Shown: positions 35,508-47,549, numbered from the stretch's first letter. The stretch: DNA of 64,000 nt from Agaricus subrufescens (GCA_029945375.1 CM057065.1:1612001-1676000); one strand, 5' to 3'. Notes: generated by a model from the letters alone, not told the origin. Translations and numbers: made by a program.

Positions 35508-36137
35508 ATGCCTGTAAGTGCCCGCCCTCTGGTCCGTGCGCGTGTACTCATCCTGCCCCGCAGCGTTCTTCGCGCTCCTCCCGCCCCGCTCCCGCCGCCG
35601 CCCCCCGCGCTGCCCCGGCCCAGACCCGCAGCGCTTCAACCGCCGCCGCACCTCCCTCCGGCTACTCCTCCCATGCCCCTGCCCCGCCCCCACCTGCAGC
35701 TGCCGCCGCCCCTCCCGCACAGTCTTCTCAGCCCGGCATGCTCGCTCAGATGGCTGCGACCGCCGGATCCGTAGCGGTTGGTTCTACTATTGGTCACGGT
35801 CTTTCCAGCATGCTCTTTGGCGGAAGCAACCAGGCTGCCGCCCCTGCTCAAGAGGCCCCCGCTTCTGCCCCTCCTGTTCAGCAGCAACAGTCCAGCGGAA
35901 TCAACTGCGAAGGTCAGGCAAAAGGTGAGCGACTTGCGTATTTTCTTGCTTGGTCATCTCCCTGATCCGGATCTCAAACCAGAGTTCACAAAGTGCCTCG
36001 AAAAAGCCGACCTTCCCTCCTGCACATGGTATCTCGAACAACTCAAGGCCGTGAGTCTGTCTTCGACGCCACAAAATTATACTCACTAATATTCCATCTC
36101 CGTCTCGCAGTGTCAAGCCGCTGCTGCTCCCTATTAA
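35508..36137 (+). CDS. MIX17: Twin CX9C protein of the CHCHD2/MIX17 family
   Basis: Intermembrane-space protein imported through the Mia40 disulfide relay. Exons 35508-35513, 35564-35924, 35983-36050 and 36111-36137 give 153 residues; exon 1 contains only the two codons ATG CCT. The Ala/Pro-rich N-terminal half (SRPAPAAAPRAAPAQTRS) is as in CHCHD2/CHCHD10. A hydrophobic glycine-rich segment follows (MAATAGSVAVGSTIGHGLSS), the conserved hallmark of the family. The CHCH domain shows two CX9C motifs: C(EGQAKEFTK)C and C(TWYLEQLKA)C, the second split by the last intron. All four cysteines are present and spacing is exact. The gene ends CQAAAAPY. Confidence 0.9.
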
Positions 36138-36536
36138 ATTGATATACCTTGTGGCCGGAAACAATGCTCAATCTAACGTTAGATGTCGAGGAATTCTTAA
36201 CAGAACAGCTTATTGCTCCCTCCTACTTCGTTCTGTAGTTCTTTCGGCCTCAGTACATGTACTCATTCATTAAGTTCATCGATTATAAACCCGCATTGAA
36301 CCAGTGTCCACGTTTAACTTTACGAAAAATTATGTTCACCCGACAAGCGTGAGAATGTTTTGATGCCTGCTCGCCATCATCACTGCGACCCTGACGATCT
36401 AATTTAGCCGCCTTTTACAAAGTGCATACTTCATCTCGATATTCAACGTCATCCGCAATTTGCAACAGGCCTATGGTCAAACATGTTAGCTCAACCAGGG
36501 CATTTAAATGCTCAAGAATCACCGGAACAGTTGATG

Positions 36537-37320
36537 ACTCCAGCCGCCCCGCTCTATAGAATTGTGCCACTCACCCCGGAGTCTCCAGTCAACATTACCG
36601 ATTTCAACCTCACCGGTCTTCAAAAAGTCACGTTTTATCCAGTACTTTGTAGCCTTATATATCATCTTTGCGTTACAATTTCCCCTTCAGGCCTCTCAAT
36701 GCAACGCAAATCCGTCGGGACAATCATTGTCTACCCTCTAAAGGAAATTTCCAGAGTTCTATTCAATCGCATGGAAACCTACTGGACCATGCACTTACCT
36801 TTCTCGTCCTCAAATTCGGTACACCGCCTGATTGTGGGCGGTTCTATGACGTGGGCATCGTCGTCAGGATAAAACATACCATTACTGGCAATTTTTACAA
36901 AAAGTGGGTCTCAACCAATCCATCAAATTTCCTACCACAGTAATTCCAGCCCTACCTTCCAATTGAAGGAATAAAAAAAAGTGGGTGAAGACCAATCCAT
37001 CAACGATGAGGAATAGTATAAAGCTTGGGCGGGCTGGGGGAGGGAGCGGCAGCATATTTTTGCTTTCTATCGCTTCTCTCCACTCTCGCCCTCTATATCT
37101 ATCCCGTTATCCCGTCCACCATGCCAGTGAACGAGTCGTCTGAAGCTATAGTCCCTGTAAGGACCCCCCCCTGCTGATGTCACTCGTCCTCATTGTTCTT
37201 CGGTGACTGACATTCCATTTTTAGGAGGACAACCATTGCGTAAAATGCAACAAAACCTTTACCAATCCCCGGGATCTGAAGCGGCACTTGATAGAAACAA
37301 TTATCCACAGAGGAGAGGCC
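36537..37320 (+). repeat. Inverted duplication, left copy (promoter plus first exons)
   Basis: This segment matches, in opposite orientation, 43290-44080. Shared blocks include cgcaaatccgtcgggacaat, ctcaaccaatccatcaaatt, the TATA region tataaagctt, the start context and first exon (MPVNESSEA versus MSVNESPNA, both 36 nt), and the first intron with ctgctgatgtcactcgt. Similarity fades upstream of about 36537 and inside the second exon. Copies are clearly diverged, with many substitutions and small indels. Confidence 0.8.
36991..37022 (+). promoter_or_regulatory. Conserved CCAAT and TATA elements of the zinc-finger gene
   Basis: accaatccatc (36991) and tataaa (37017-37022) lie about 130 and 100 bp before the ATG. 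A second ccaatccatc occurs near 36916. All three are kept in the diverged inverted copy near 43.6 kb, which argues they are functional promoter elements. Confidence 0.55.
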
Positions 37321-39794
37321 GCTCAGTAAGTGACTAGCGTCACAGCTCTTTTATTGTTTCACAATAATTAACGGTTTCCCCTCTTCTTCTTGTCAGACGT
37401 TTCTCCTGTACTGTAGACAAATGCGACAAGAAGTTTACTACGAAGTGTAACCTCAATAATCACATTAAAGTGATGTAAGTTTTTTTTTTCCTTGTGGTCG
37501 TGGAAGGGCTCTACACTAATGTTATTCTGGTTGGGTCTACTTTTAGTCATGATTCAAGCCCTCGTTTAATTGGATCATTGAAGAATGCATCCCGTAGCAC
37601 CGCCTTCAAGGGAAGGAGGGGCGCCAAAGGAGATGGAAAGGGTAAGGACAAAGCGAAGGGCAAGGGTATTGCAAAGGGCAAGAGTATCAATAAGGGGAAG
37701 GCTAAAGCCAGTCAAGTTGCAAAACCATCCGTTTCACGTGAAGCTTTGCCCGTTTTGGATGCTCCCTCGACATCGTCAAATTCGCAGGTACGCATTTCTT
37801 CCTTTCAGAATCTGAGATAGACTAACCGTTTGTGTCTCTTCGTTTAGCTCCCGCCTCCTGAGGCAAATCCCTTGGCTGATTCTACAAATGTAGCTACTTC
37901 CCTCGGAGCGGCAGGTTCGTGCTCTTTTTTCATTTTTTTCAAAACAGACGACCTGACGAGACTTGTCTTAGGTCGCAAGGATGGAGGATTCAACTTTGAC
38001 TACCTTGCCAATCCCAATATCGTCACTTTTGATCCGGCAAACAAGCATGGTCCTGGCGGCGCATCCAAATCCAAGAACACCCCATCTGATGTACTGCAAT
38101 ATTCCCCCTCTCCGTCTCCAAGCGAGGCTAAGGAGGCCTTTGATCCCGAGGCGCTCCTCGAGGAGTATTTCAGGGAGTATGGAATAGAACCGCTATCTTT
38201 TAAAGGTTCTTTGAAAACTGCTACAGACTATGGATTGCAGAATTCGTCTTCTGCGCCTGATATCTTCAATAACATCGCTGCCGGTTCTTCCTCCGTACCT
38301 GATCAATCCTGGCCCATGTATGATGATGAAGGACCTATATCGAAGATTAACAGTGCGCGGATGCTAGAGATCCTCAACGATGTTTCGGTCGCACACGAAC
38401 ACTTATCAGGCCAATTTGCCAAAGCACAAGAATCACGCCCGTCGAGCCAACCCCCCCAACCAGAAGAATCCCACCCGTCAACACAACCTTCCTCACCGCC
38501 ACAATCCCGCCCATCGATCCAACTTCCCCAAATACCCCAATCCCGCCCATTGAGCCAACCTTCCCAAGCACAAGAATCCAACTCATCAGCCCAACCCGCC
38601 GAACCGCAACAAGCCTGCCCATCGGCCCAACTTGGCATGCCACAACAACCTCACCCACCACCACCAGCCACATCATCCTTTGTCAATCCACAGTCCATGC
38701 CGTTCGCCAAAGGAGATGATACAATTAATAATTTTCTTGCACCTGATTATTCTTCTTACCTTGGCGTTCCCCCCAAGCAAGACATACATGGTAGTGCTCC
38801 TCAACTTAATTATTCATATACTCCCTATTCGCCCAAACAACAGGGGATGGATGTCTCTCTTCCGCCTGATAATGGTCACTCTGCACATGATCCCGCTACG
38901 CAAGAATATCAACCGCCACGACCATACATGCAATCTCCACAACTATACCCGCCCCCACCACAGCCATACACACAATCGGCGCAACTATATTCACAACCGC
39001 CACAGCCATACCCACAACCGCAACAACCTCACACACAACCGCCACAGCCATACCCACAACCGCCACAACCTCATACACAACCGCCACAACCGCCACAAAA
39101 CCCGTGGGCTCAAGTGGAAGCTCGATTGAAAGAGGCAATTTCTGGTTATTCTCCTGCTTATCCTTGGTATAACCTTGAATCGCGATTGTACCCACAAGCA
39201 CCTCCGGTTCCGCCTGTCAAAACGGGAGAAGAGCATAATCGAATTCCTGCTGATCTGATCCCTTTCTCTGACGAGGCACAATATCAACATTGGCTCCCAG
39301 TGCAAATGCAAATGCAGATGCAGATGCAGATGCCGACGCAGTCGCATGTGCAAACGCAACCTCCGATGCCGCAACCACCAATGCCGCAACCTCCAATGCA
39401 ACAACTTCCAATGCAGCAACTTCCAATGCAGCAACTTCCAGTGCAGCAACTTCCAATGCAGCAACCTCCAATGCAGCAACCTCCAATGCAGCAACCTCCA
39501 GTGGAAATGCAAACGCACACGCAACTGCCAGAGCATATGCAAAGGCAACTTCAAATGATAAACCCGCAACTGCTTATGCTAATGCTACAACAAATGCAAC
39601 CGCCAACGCAAGCGAACCCGCAACCATTGCACACAGTCGATCCGCCTGCTCCCTCCATGAACACTTTCCCTCAACACGATGTTCAACCGCCATGGACAAA
39701 CCACGGGGTGCCCCCCATGAATTATGGCCCTGGCCCAGCGATTCAAGCGCCACAGCAAGATCAGTCGAATTATAGCACCAATATGTATTTGTAG
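37121..39794 (+). CDS. C2H2 zinc-finger protein with long Q/P-rich tail
   Basis: Probable nuclear DNA-binding protein. Six exons (37121-37156, 37225-37325, 37397-37474, 37547-37787, 37848-37914, 37972-39794) give 781 residues. Two fingers are visible: CVKCNKTFTNPRDLKRHLIETIIH and FSCTVDKCDKKFTTKCNLNNHIKVIH, each interrupted or bounded by introns. A lysine/glycine-rich stretch follows (GKGKDKAKGKGIAKGKS), suitable as a nuclear localisation or nucleic-acid binding segment. The last exon has an acidic part (FDPEALLEEYFREYG) and then about 450 residues of low-complexity Q/P repeats, typical of activation domains. Promoter and first exons are an inverted duplicate of the gene at 41.9-43.5 kb, but the C-termini are unrelated. 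Target genes unknown. Confidence 0.8.
38426..39530 (+). repeat. Coding Q/P-rich tandem repeats in the zinc-finger gene
   Basis: Three repeat families succeed each other in frame: SRPSSQPPQ-like units (38430-38650), PQPYTQPP-like units (38930-39100), and short MQ and MQQLP/MQQPP units (39300-39510; 12-bp unit caatgcagcaac). The arrays keep all frames on both strands largely open, which creates spurious long frames (192 codons antisense, 161 codons in another plus frame). Confidence 0.8.
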
Positions 39795-41863
39795 GTGTGG
39801 GGTGATAGAGTTTTAGTTCAATGATAAACGCAAGTTGTCTTCTCTTTTCGTCTTCTTCTTTTATTGCCTTGTTTTACTTTCTATTGGTTTCGCTTCATAT
39901 CTATTCGATAAATGACGTTTCTTTAAATTTAATCGGTCCATTTCGAAACGACGAGAGGAGTTTGTTCTTATTTTTTATATATACATCTGGAATGTTTTGC
40001 GATTTGTGTTTTGTTCAAAGCTTCTTCTCTATCTTTTTTAATACCGACAATACTTTTCTTTTTCTTCTTCTTCTTTGAATACGTATACCCTAGTCTGAAA
40101 ATACAACATTTTTTTGTTTGTTCGCTTACGACATTGCTTCTCCGCACAATGAATTCAAACTTGAGAGAAATTCCGCGTCATGCGCACCGCCGCGTTGATG
40201 TAAAAAAAATGAGCGACGGCTGCTGTGCCTCGCGACGCGCGTACTATGCAATTGAGTATATAATTAGATGGACGCGGTGGGTTGAGATGGGATTGGGAGG
40301 GCCTTTGACGCCTGGACCCGCCATTCGGTTGAGTGAGTCAATATAACGCCGCCTGGGAGCGTATGAGTCACATGCACCATAGGAACTCGTTTCCGGTGGA
40401 AGATTCGTGCTGTGCATTGAACAACACGTCTCGGATCCTTGTCTATATTCTTCCGCGCACGCCCGAGTATAGTGAATGGACGTCCTACAGTAGCGATGAT
40501 ATAACCCTCGATTACCAGTGAGCGTAGTCGCCGCTAGGTGTGTAGATGCTAAACGTCAGAACTTCTCTCGTGGACCCATATTCAGCCACTCACAATGCAT
40601 TTACTTGTGTCTCTGTGTCAGGGCTTTCTTTATGAATGGTGATTGCGCGACGTCAATAGCAATGCGTTTCGGTTCATAATTGAAAAGTACACGTCATACC
40701 ATGACGCGGCGGCGGCATGCAGAAGCGAAAAATGCATTGCTTCCAGGAAAAGCTATGTATTGTGGGTGCATGGTAAAAGGGGTAAATAGTGGGTCCAAGC
40801 GTTGTGTGGCCCCGTTACGGCGTGCGCAACCCGCAAATTTTTACCTTGGGTTAGGGTTCTTGGCATACATTGTGTGTAACCATGAATCGCACTGGACACT
40901 GATGTCTGCTTTGCGCTTGGCCGAGTCCCGAATACTTCTTTGAATTGAGTCTATTCTCTCGAATGTCATCCGCGACATTCAAGACCCCGACTCGGACGCC
41001 CGGTATTACAGATGGATGTTCTGTACTAGACCGAATATGATTATTATCAAGTGCCATACCAGAGTACTGGTCAGAAGCTTCTGTTACCAGGGTCGCCTTG
41101 CTTTGTTGTCCAACTCGTGGGAACAATAAATGTATATATATATAACTCAATTATCAAATGTTGCTAACAATAACGTAAAAACGCCAATCACAACTTCGAA
41201 AAACTCAGGATATAAATACACTGCTAATTAATTGTGGGATCAGAAAATTTCTGATAAATATTTATTTGCCATGGCAAGTTCAAGTTCGTTCACCACTAGC
41301 GGCGGCTGCCTGACTGTCGTTTCCATTATCTGTAAAATGTTTGAGTCCAGCCAATGAGTAGAGGGATAATTCAGGGACGTAGTATGGTATGACATACGAC
41401 TTAAAGAAGACTGGGAACAAACCTCCGATAAATGCTCTTGCGAATTAAACATGTGCAATTTTTTTGTCATCCCTGTATGGTAGAGTATCAGTCATAATGT
41501 AAATCCGTGGTGCTTTGTGCCACTAGACTTTAACTCGTATACTAAATGGGTATTATATTTTCTCACTTGACTGAACTGCGGACCCAAGTGACAAAAATGC
41601 AAGCAAGGCTGTGTGTAAAATCATACACGCTTTTTGTTAAACATCAACACAGTAACACATGACTGACTCTCAAGTTGCATTCTGAAGTCCAACTCAAGTC
41701 GTCCAAGCAACAGATTTATAATGAACATATTTATAAGCATATTTCTGAATAGTTGGTATATATGTAGCGAAAAGGGCAAGACCAGAAGAATAACTCTGGA
41801 TACTTCTAACCGATGAATGGCACCCTCGCATCGTGGGGGGAAGAGTTCAGAACTAGAATCTTC
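39795..41863. other. Gene-free 2.1 kb interval between the zinc-finger genes
   Basis: No gene recognised. T-rich just after the upstream gene (39840-40120), consistent with a 3' UTR. Open frames are at most 111 codons and without domains. The remainder is unremarkable. Confidence 0.5.
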
Positions 41864-43485
41864 TTAAAATGGGTAAAGATGGCTCTTATTGGCCTGCTTT
41901 GCTGCCTCGATGATGGTAGCCCACTTGACGTCTGAAAGCTGAGACGCTGATTGGGCATATGAGCGGGTCACCCCACGCCAGTGCCCTTTAGCGAACTTTT
42001 CAGGGCTAACGCTCCGGGATCCAGTCTTCCAAGCATTTAACGCTCGTTCAATCTATTGGTGGATATTTCGGTTATAGTAAACAAAAACCGACAGATGACT
42101 CACAGCTGTGGCAGTCAACGCAGCAGCACCGATAGGGTAGCCAACTGGCTTAATTTCAGCTTTAAACATATATCGTAAGTGCCAGACGAAGGTTTTGATG
42201 AATAGATCGGAGAGCCATTCGTCTTTGCTACCATCCTTCAAAATGGCTGTTCAGTCTTCCCTCTATTGACCCAAATTAACACTTACTGTTGCGTTGGGAT
42301 TTTTGCACAGGAAACGGGGGGGAGGGAGATACTCTTTCATCGCCTCCAGGACCTCAGACGAATCTTTGCCGTGAAACATCTTATCGACGACGCTGAGCAC
42401 GTTTAAACCAAATCTACCACGCCAGCAGCGAATACCCCTACTTGCCTGTGATTGCCAACTGGTTAGTGTAGACTGTATAACAAAGTGCATATCGTACCAG
42501 ATAGTGAATGGACGGATGATCAGCCTCATCTGCTAGGTCGGGGAACACGAGAATCCAAGTTGACTTTATCACTGTATAAAATTCGGGGTGACTATATGCC
42601 CGCCAAGGGTTTTCGATTGAGGCTGCCCAGTTGTAAACGTTAGTCATGAAAACACTCGACCATCTCTCTGCCTGTTCTGTAGCTGATTCACGGTCAAATG
42701 GGAGATCTTGATTTGTGAAGGTTCTCATCACCCTCACCCCTTGTTTGGGTTCTGGGGCATGACTCGTAATGTCGGCTGGTCTACTGGAATGAAGTAAGCG
42801 CCAGTTTGACCTTCAGGGGTTGACTTACTCAGCGGTTTGTTCTACAAAACCATTAGAGGACTTTTGATGAGGGGGCAAGTCCTTGAAGAGGAATAGTAAG
42901 AGTCCGTTTGACCCGAACTCTGGAAAAAACTAGGAATAAAATACATACATTGTGATTTAGTAAAGTCAAAGAAGAGCTCGTAGCCGGCGAAGCCTCGCGT
43001 CGGTCAGTGTGCTGTGTGGAATTACCATGCTTCTGCTGGCTATCACCCTTTCTCATCGCTAATCCGGGCCATTCCATGTTGTGCCTAAGATACGCCGAAT
43101 CATAGCAAATATTAATATCTAAAGCTGTTCATGAGTCTATGGAGAAAACGTACACTCTTCTGCAATGTCTGGCAATCCACTGCCTACTGAGAGTCTTCTT
43201 ACAAACATCGCACTGGCGGCCGTTCCTGAAATAAGAGGGAAAGCCCTATATCATTGCACTACACCAAGAATCACGACAATAGTCACTAACTCAAAGTTGT
43301 GCACGAGTGTAGACCAATGCCGAACGAGTTTGGAGCGTGTGCTGAAATATCTGTCGCATACTGCACAATGATGGTTCCCCTATTGAAATGAGATATCAAT
43401 CATCGACAAATCATGGGAACGAGTGACATCAGCAGGGGTTGGGGCTTACAGTGGCTGTAGCATTGGGCGACTCGTTCACTGACAT
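41864..43485 (-). CDS. Zinc-finger protein with DUF6532-like C-terminal domain
   Basis: Nine exons on the minus strand (43450-43485, 43291-43379, 43154-43225, 42949-43084, 42829-42881, 42498-42783, 42287-42445, 42104-42235, 41864-42052) join in frame to 383 residues. A first finger-like unit reads CAVCDRYFSTRSKLVRHWSTLVH, a second CDVCKKTLSRQWIARHCRRVH. A polar linker follows. The C-terminal 220 residues (FYTVIKSTWILVFPDLADE, WRGRFGLNVLSVVDKMF, GYPIGAAALTATAIERALNAWKTG) resemble the helical domain DUF6532 that is abundant in Agaricomycetes; its role is unknown. The 5' part is a diverged inverted copy of the promoter and first exons of the Q/P-rich zinc-finger gene 6 kb away. A DNA- or nucleic-acid-binding role is inferred. 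Confidence 0.72.
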
Positions 43486-44080
43486 AGTGGATGGGATGAC
43501 AAGATAGATGCAGAGGGCGGGAGTGGATGGGAGCGGTAGAAAGCAAAAGTGTGCTGCCGTTCTCTCCCCAGCTCGCCTAAGCTTTATACTGTTCCTCGCC
43601 GCTGACGGATTGGTCCCTACCCACTTTTTTTTTAAATCTTCAATTGGAAGGTAGGGTTGAAATTACCATGGTAGGAAATTTGATGGATTGGTTGAGACCC
43701 TGTTTCTCTTAAGTTTACCGGTAATAGTACATTTTTGTTGACAACGAGACTCACGTCAACAGTGCGCCCACATCCAGGCGGTGTTCCGATTTTGAGGATG
43801 ATACAGGTAGTGCATGGTCCAGTAGGTTTCCATGCGATCCAATAGAAATCCGGAATTTTCCTTCAGAGGGTAGACAATGATTGTCCCGACGGATTTGCGC
43901 TGCTTTGAGGGACTCGGAGAGGAAATTATAACGCAAGAATGATATAAAGGGCTAGGTGTTACCAGGAAGGATGGAACTTATCTGGGACCAGTATGGTTCA
44001 AGGAGTTTGGAATGCCGAACGGAGAGGCGAGTGGCAATAATCTCTACAGGGCGGAGTGGCTGTAATGTATGGCTGTACCA
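43290..44080 (-). repeat. Inverted duplication, right copy (promoter plus first exons)
   Basis: Reverse-complement counterpart of 36537-37320. It carries the same CCAAT (near 43605 and 43690) and TATA (43582-43587) elements, the same 36-nt first exon, and a related first intron and finger exon. Beyond the second exon the two genes share nothing recognisable. Confidence 0.8.
43582..43587 (-). promoter_or_regulatory. TATA box of the zinc-finger/DUF6532-like gene
   Basis: tataaa on the minus strand, 97 bp before the start codon and embedded in tataaagctt shared with the other copy. A CCAAT element (accaatccgtc) stands about 25 bp further upstream. Confidence 0.5.
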
Positions 44081-44622
44081 GGGCTGTACTAGCGTCTCTT
44101 GAGTGATCGAGATGCCCCGGATGAAACAACATCCAACTCTGCTGAACGTGAATGACGTTGAAAATCGAGGAGGACTATTTCAGGCCACCAGGGTCGTGAT
44201 GATTAGCGAACTGGAATTTGGCGAGCATCAGGGCGCCGACACACAGGTACTGCGGAAAGATGACTACTCTTGCCTGAAAAATCGAAACAATAGCGGAAAG
44301 TGCATGATATGGAAGATCTGTCATCCCTGCATTGCAAGGGTGAGTTGAAATGCCGTCAGCTTGCCCATGCGCGCAAGAGAGTGGCTTACCTATGCCATCG
44401 TCTTACTGATGTCTAGTATGGTGCCCTTTTTGGAGAACGATGACAGAAAAAGATTTGGCAACAGGTGATGTCGATGAGTCCTTAAGACCTGAGCCATATA
44501 AGGAAAGGTACCTCATTGTGTTCTATACTATGGTTTCACACGAACAGCTCCTTCGGGACAATCCTTTACCAATGCCACAAAAGTGGCTACAAACCAGTAG
44601 GTATAGTGTTACACAGTACTTC
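44081..44622. other. Interval without recognised gene
   Basis: About 540 bp between the end of the inverted duplication and the 3' end of the NACHT gene. Two open frames of 81 and 100 codons on the plus strand have no domain; the second overlaps the 3' coding end of the NACHT gene and is taken as a shadow. Confidence 0.45.
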
Positions 44623-47549
44623 TTAGCTCTGACACTCCTCCTGTTCGAACTTATGCGTAAACCTGTACGTCCACTCGGACATGCCATCCTCTACATCCAC
44701 AAACTGAAGTTCGACGAAACCTACTCCGGCAGAAGTGAATAGAACCGAGACCGGATGCTCTGGAAACCGGGCCTTCCAACTATTCAATTGTCGCTCTAAC
44801 CGTTGACAGCAGGAGTCACAGCCACCAAGGAACGCCTTGGTACCCACCCTGAACTCGGTTGTCCATGCTTGGTACGTGCCTTCTCCCAGCTCATTTTCGC
44901 GTTTATGCTAAAAGTACGGAGTCGATAGGTCGCAACAAGCACAAATGTTTCACTCACTATGCAGGACGGATTCCACGGATCGGGTAAGTTTGTCACCGGC
45001 GAATCGGGGCGACAGAACTGTAGCACGGTCTCCCAGGTGATATCTGGAAAATTAAGCATCTTGATAGGTATCTGCTGAAGGAGGCCTTGTTCCATGAATT
45101 CCCGACGACGAGATTTGTCCTAAGAACTACTTTCAGTACCACGGGTATGAGAATTGAGTGCGGAAAGAGCTTACAAACAAGATTTCATGATATTTTCGAA
45201 TGCCGAGTACCACGAATGACTGAAAGCGCGCCGCCAGGAGACGAATGCAGAACACAGTACAGAAGGCTTGTTGTCCTCGCCTGATCCCATCTACGACACT
45301 TGCCAAAGCCAGTTTATACATATACAATCTTGTTTTATTGTCGTCCCAATCACTTTCTTCATCCACGGGCCAAGTAAGCGCAATTTTACTACCAGTACCA
45401 GGCCCACGCGTTAGGGTTCCTACGGAATACCCACCACGAACGAAATAATTGACATCACCAACATCAATGCCATCGGGAGCCTGTTCGATGATCCTGAATG
45501 TACATTGGACATAGAGTTCGTGTGCTTCACGTGTGATGTCAGGCGAAAATCCGGATCGAACAAAGTCGGATATATAGTCAATGAAAGATTTATGGAAAGA
45601 TCGGAGCTCCTTCTTGTGAGCCGCGTCACGCCCAGGGATATCCAGGAGAGAGCTGAGATGACGAAGGGCGGCATACGCTTGATCGTAGGTCATGCCCAAC
45701 CAGTTACATAACACAATGAAGTTCCTTCCTTCTGGATCCAGAAGGCCTTCCCAATTGACCGCCAATGCCAATAAGAACTTTCGCATGTGTTCGGTGACTT
45801 TAGTCGGAATCTTGGACAGAATCCGCGAGTACAAGGCATCAAGGGATGCCATCGGATGCTCCTCGCGCGGGATGTTAGGCAGTGGATGAGAATCAATAGC
45901 TTCTAGTACATCATTGAGTTGTAAGATCGGATTTCCAATATCGGGGTCGCCAATGTATTTCATGAGGGTTTGGGCGTATACAAATAAGCCGCCCGAGGCG
46001 TTAGCCAGTTTCCAGATGTCCAGCTCCGTGGGCCACTGTATTTTGGGATTCAGGGAAAACTCTATCTGTATCCTCCTCAGTTCCATGCGAAGAAATCTTT
46101 CAACATCTTCTCGAGCATCATCGGTATCAACCAGGATCTCCTCCTTCTCGTAGGTCCCCTCCACACTGTCTTGGGCAAAGAAGGATACGATGTGAGGCTC
46201 GGGGCGACTAGCAATCATCCATACAAGAGGAGAAGAAGGGTATGCGAGGCAGAAGTCAGATATGAGGCGGAGAAGTTCTCGCTGAGTGCGTGACTCGTCG
46301 CACTCATCAAGACCATCGATTATGATTAAGATGTAACAAGCAGAGTCCAGTATATGGTGGTGAATGAAGGGCTCGGTGACGAATTTATTGAACTGGGCCG
46401 ACATGGAAGCTTGAAGGAGTGACGGATCACGCGTAATCTCGCGTTCGATGAATTGACAATATGGCTCGCACTTGGCCGCGAACTGATAGGCGAGGGTCAA
46501 GATGGCTTTTGTTCCATCGCTACGGCCGTTAACCAGAAAGAAGATCGAAGCGCGTAAAGTCACAGATGGGAGGGGGGACTCTGCGACGCTCTGCATAATA
46601 GCAGACTTTCCGACCCCAGCAGCACCGAATACCCAACGTATCTTCTTCTTGTCACTACAGTCGGCGATGAATTGTAAGCATCGCTCTAAAATGGCAAGCC
46701 GAGTTCCAGGATGACACCGTGGGGGAGGGTCGCGAGCGGAGGAATCGAACGCTGCCCCGGGTATCGTTTGCGTCAGAAACTCCTTCATGACTAACAAATC
46801 GCTGTCAGTAGAGTTAACATATAATATGCGATTTCTTACAATTGTTCACGCTCTCGACGACAGTATTTATGTAGGTAACTGGCACCAAGTCAGCGTCGGA
46901 ATGTCAAAGATGCGATGGAACATTCTGACCAGTGTTCATGTTGCCGTCAACAGACACATTTCTTGAGTCATAAATGCTCTGATAATCACAGACTATGTTT
47001 GAGTTACCATCGTGCGGCTGCTGAAGGGAGGCGACAGGGAGTTTATTAGTACCTTCATTTTCAGTTTGATTCAAAAAGGCTTACCGCCAACAGCTGCGAA
47101 ACCAAGGACTGTTGTGAAGCCGTCGCTGCCGCCGATAAACGTTGGGGAGTAACCAATAGGTCATGCTTGGGTGGAGCAAAAGTTGTGGCTTGAGATGGGT
47201 GAATGGCAGGTTTAGCAAGAGACTCAGATGGGAGAGACTCTTGTCCGAGAAACGAATGCTCGAGTATTGTCGGCGGCGTAACTAACCGCGATACGTGAGC
47301 GAGTTGGCTAGCTGAATTATCTTGAGCTCCAACAATCGGATGGGGTCCTGTAGTAACTGGAATATTACAATAAGTGTTGCTTAGCGTATCGATGGGAGCG
47401 TACGTACCTCGCTGAGATGTACCAAGGCTGGGAGAAGAGTGAGAGAGCGACGAATGCTCTCCAGAGACGGGGTTGATAGCCTTGAGGTTTGTTGAAGATG
47501 GTTTTTGGGTGCGAGAGCGCCAAAAGCATAGGAACTGGGTTATGCACAT
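44623..47549 (-). CDS. NACHT-domain NTPase (NLP / fungal NLR-like)
   Basis: Signal-transduction NTPase of the STAND class, a group that in fungi includes heterokaryon-incompatibility and putative innate-immunity proteins. Seven exons (47408-47549, 47085-47356, 46930-47020, 46840-46878, 45175-46790, 44958-45119, 44623-44907) join in frame to 868 residues. The N-terminal 180 residues are Ser/Thr/Pro-rich without a known effector domain. The link PPPRCHPGTRLAIL precedes Walker A (GAAGVGKS, about 237-244); Walker B is IDGLDECD (about 339-346), then WMIASRPE as sensor. The helical part continues through LLDIPGRDAAHKKELRSFHKSFIDYI. There are no WD40, ankyrin or TPR repeats; instead the last 150 residues (FCRPDSP, EFRVGTKAFLGGCDSCCQRL, SAGVGFVELQFVDVEDG) form a short unrecognised C-terminus. 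Confidence 0.85.

Noticed and set aside
38991..39569. 192-codon antisense frame with a (LH)W-rich repeat, and a 161-codon plus-strand frame rich in N/A/T/S
   Set aside because: Both arise because the 12-bp and related coding repeats of the zinc-finger gene keep all frames open. No start context, introns or domain supports them.
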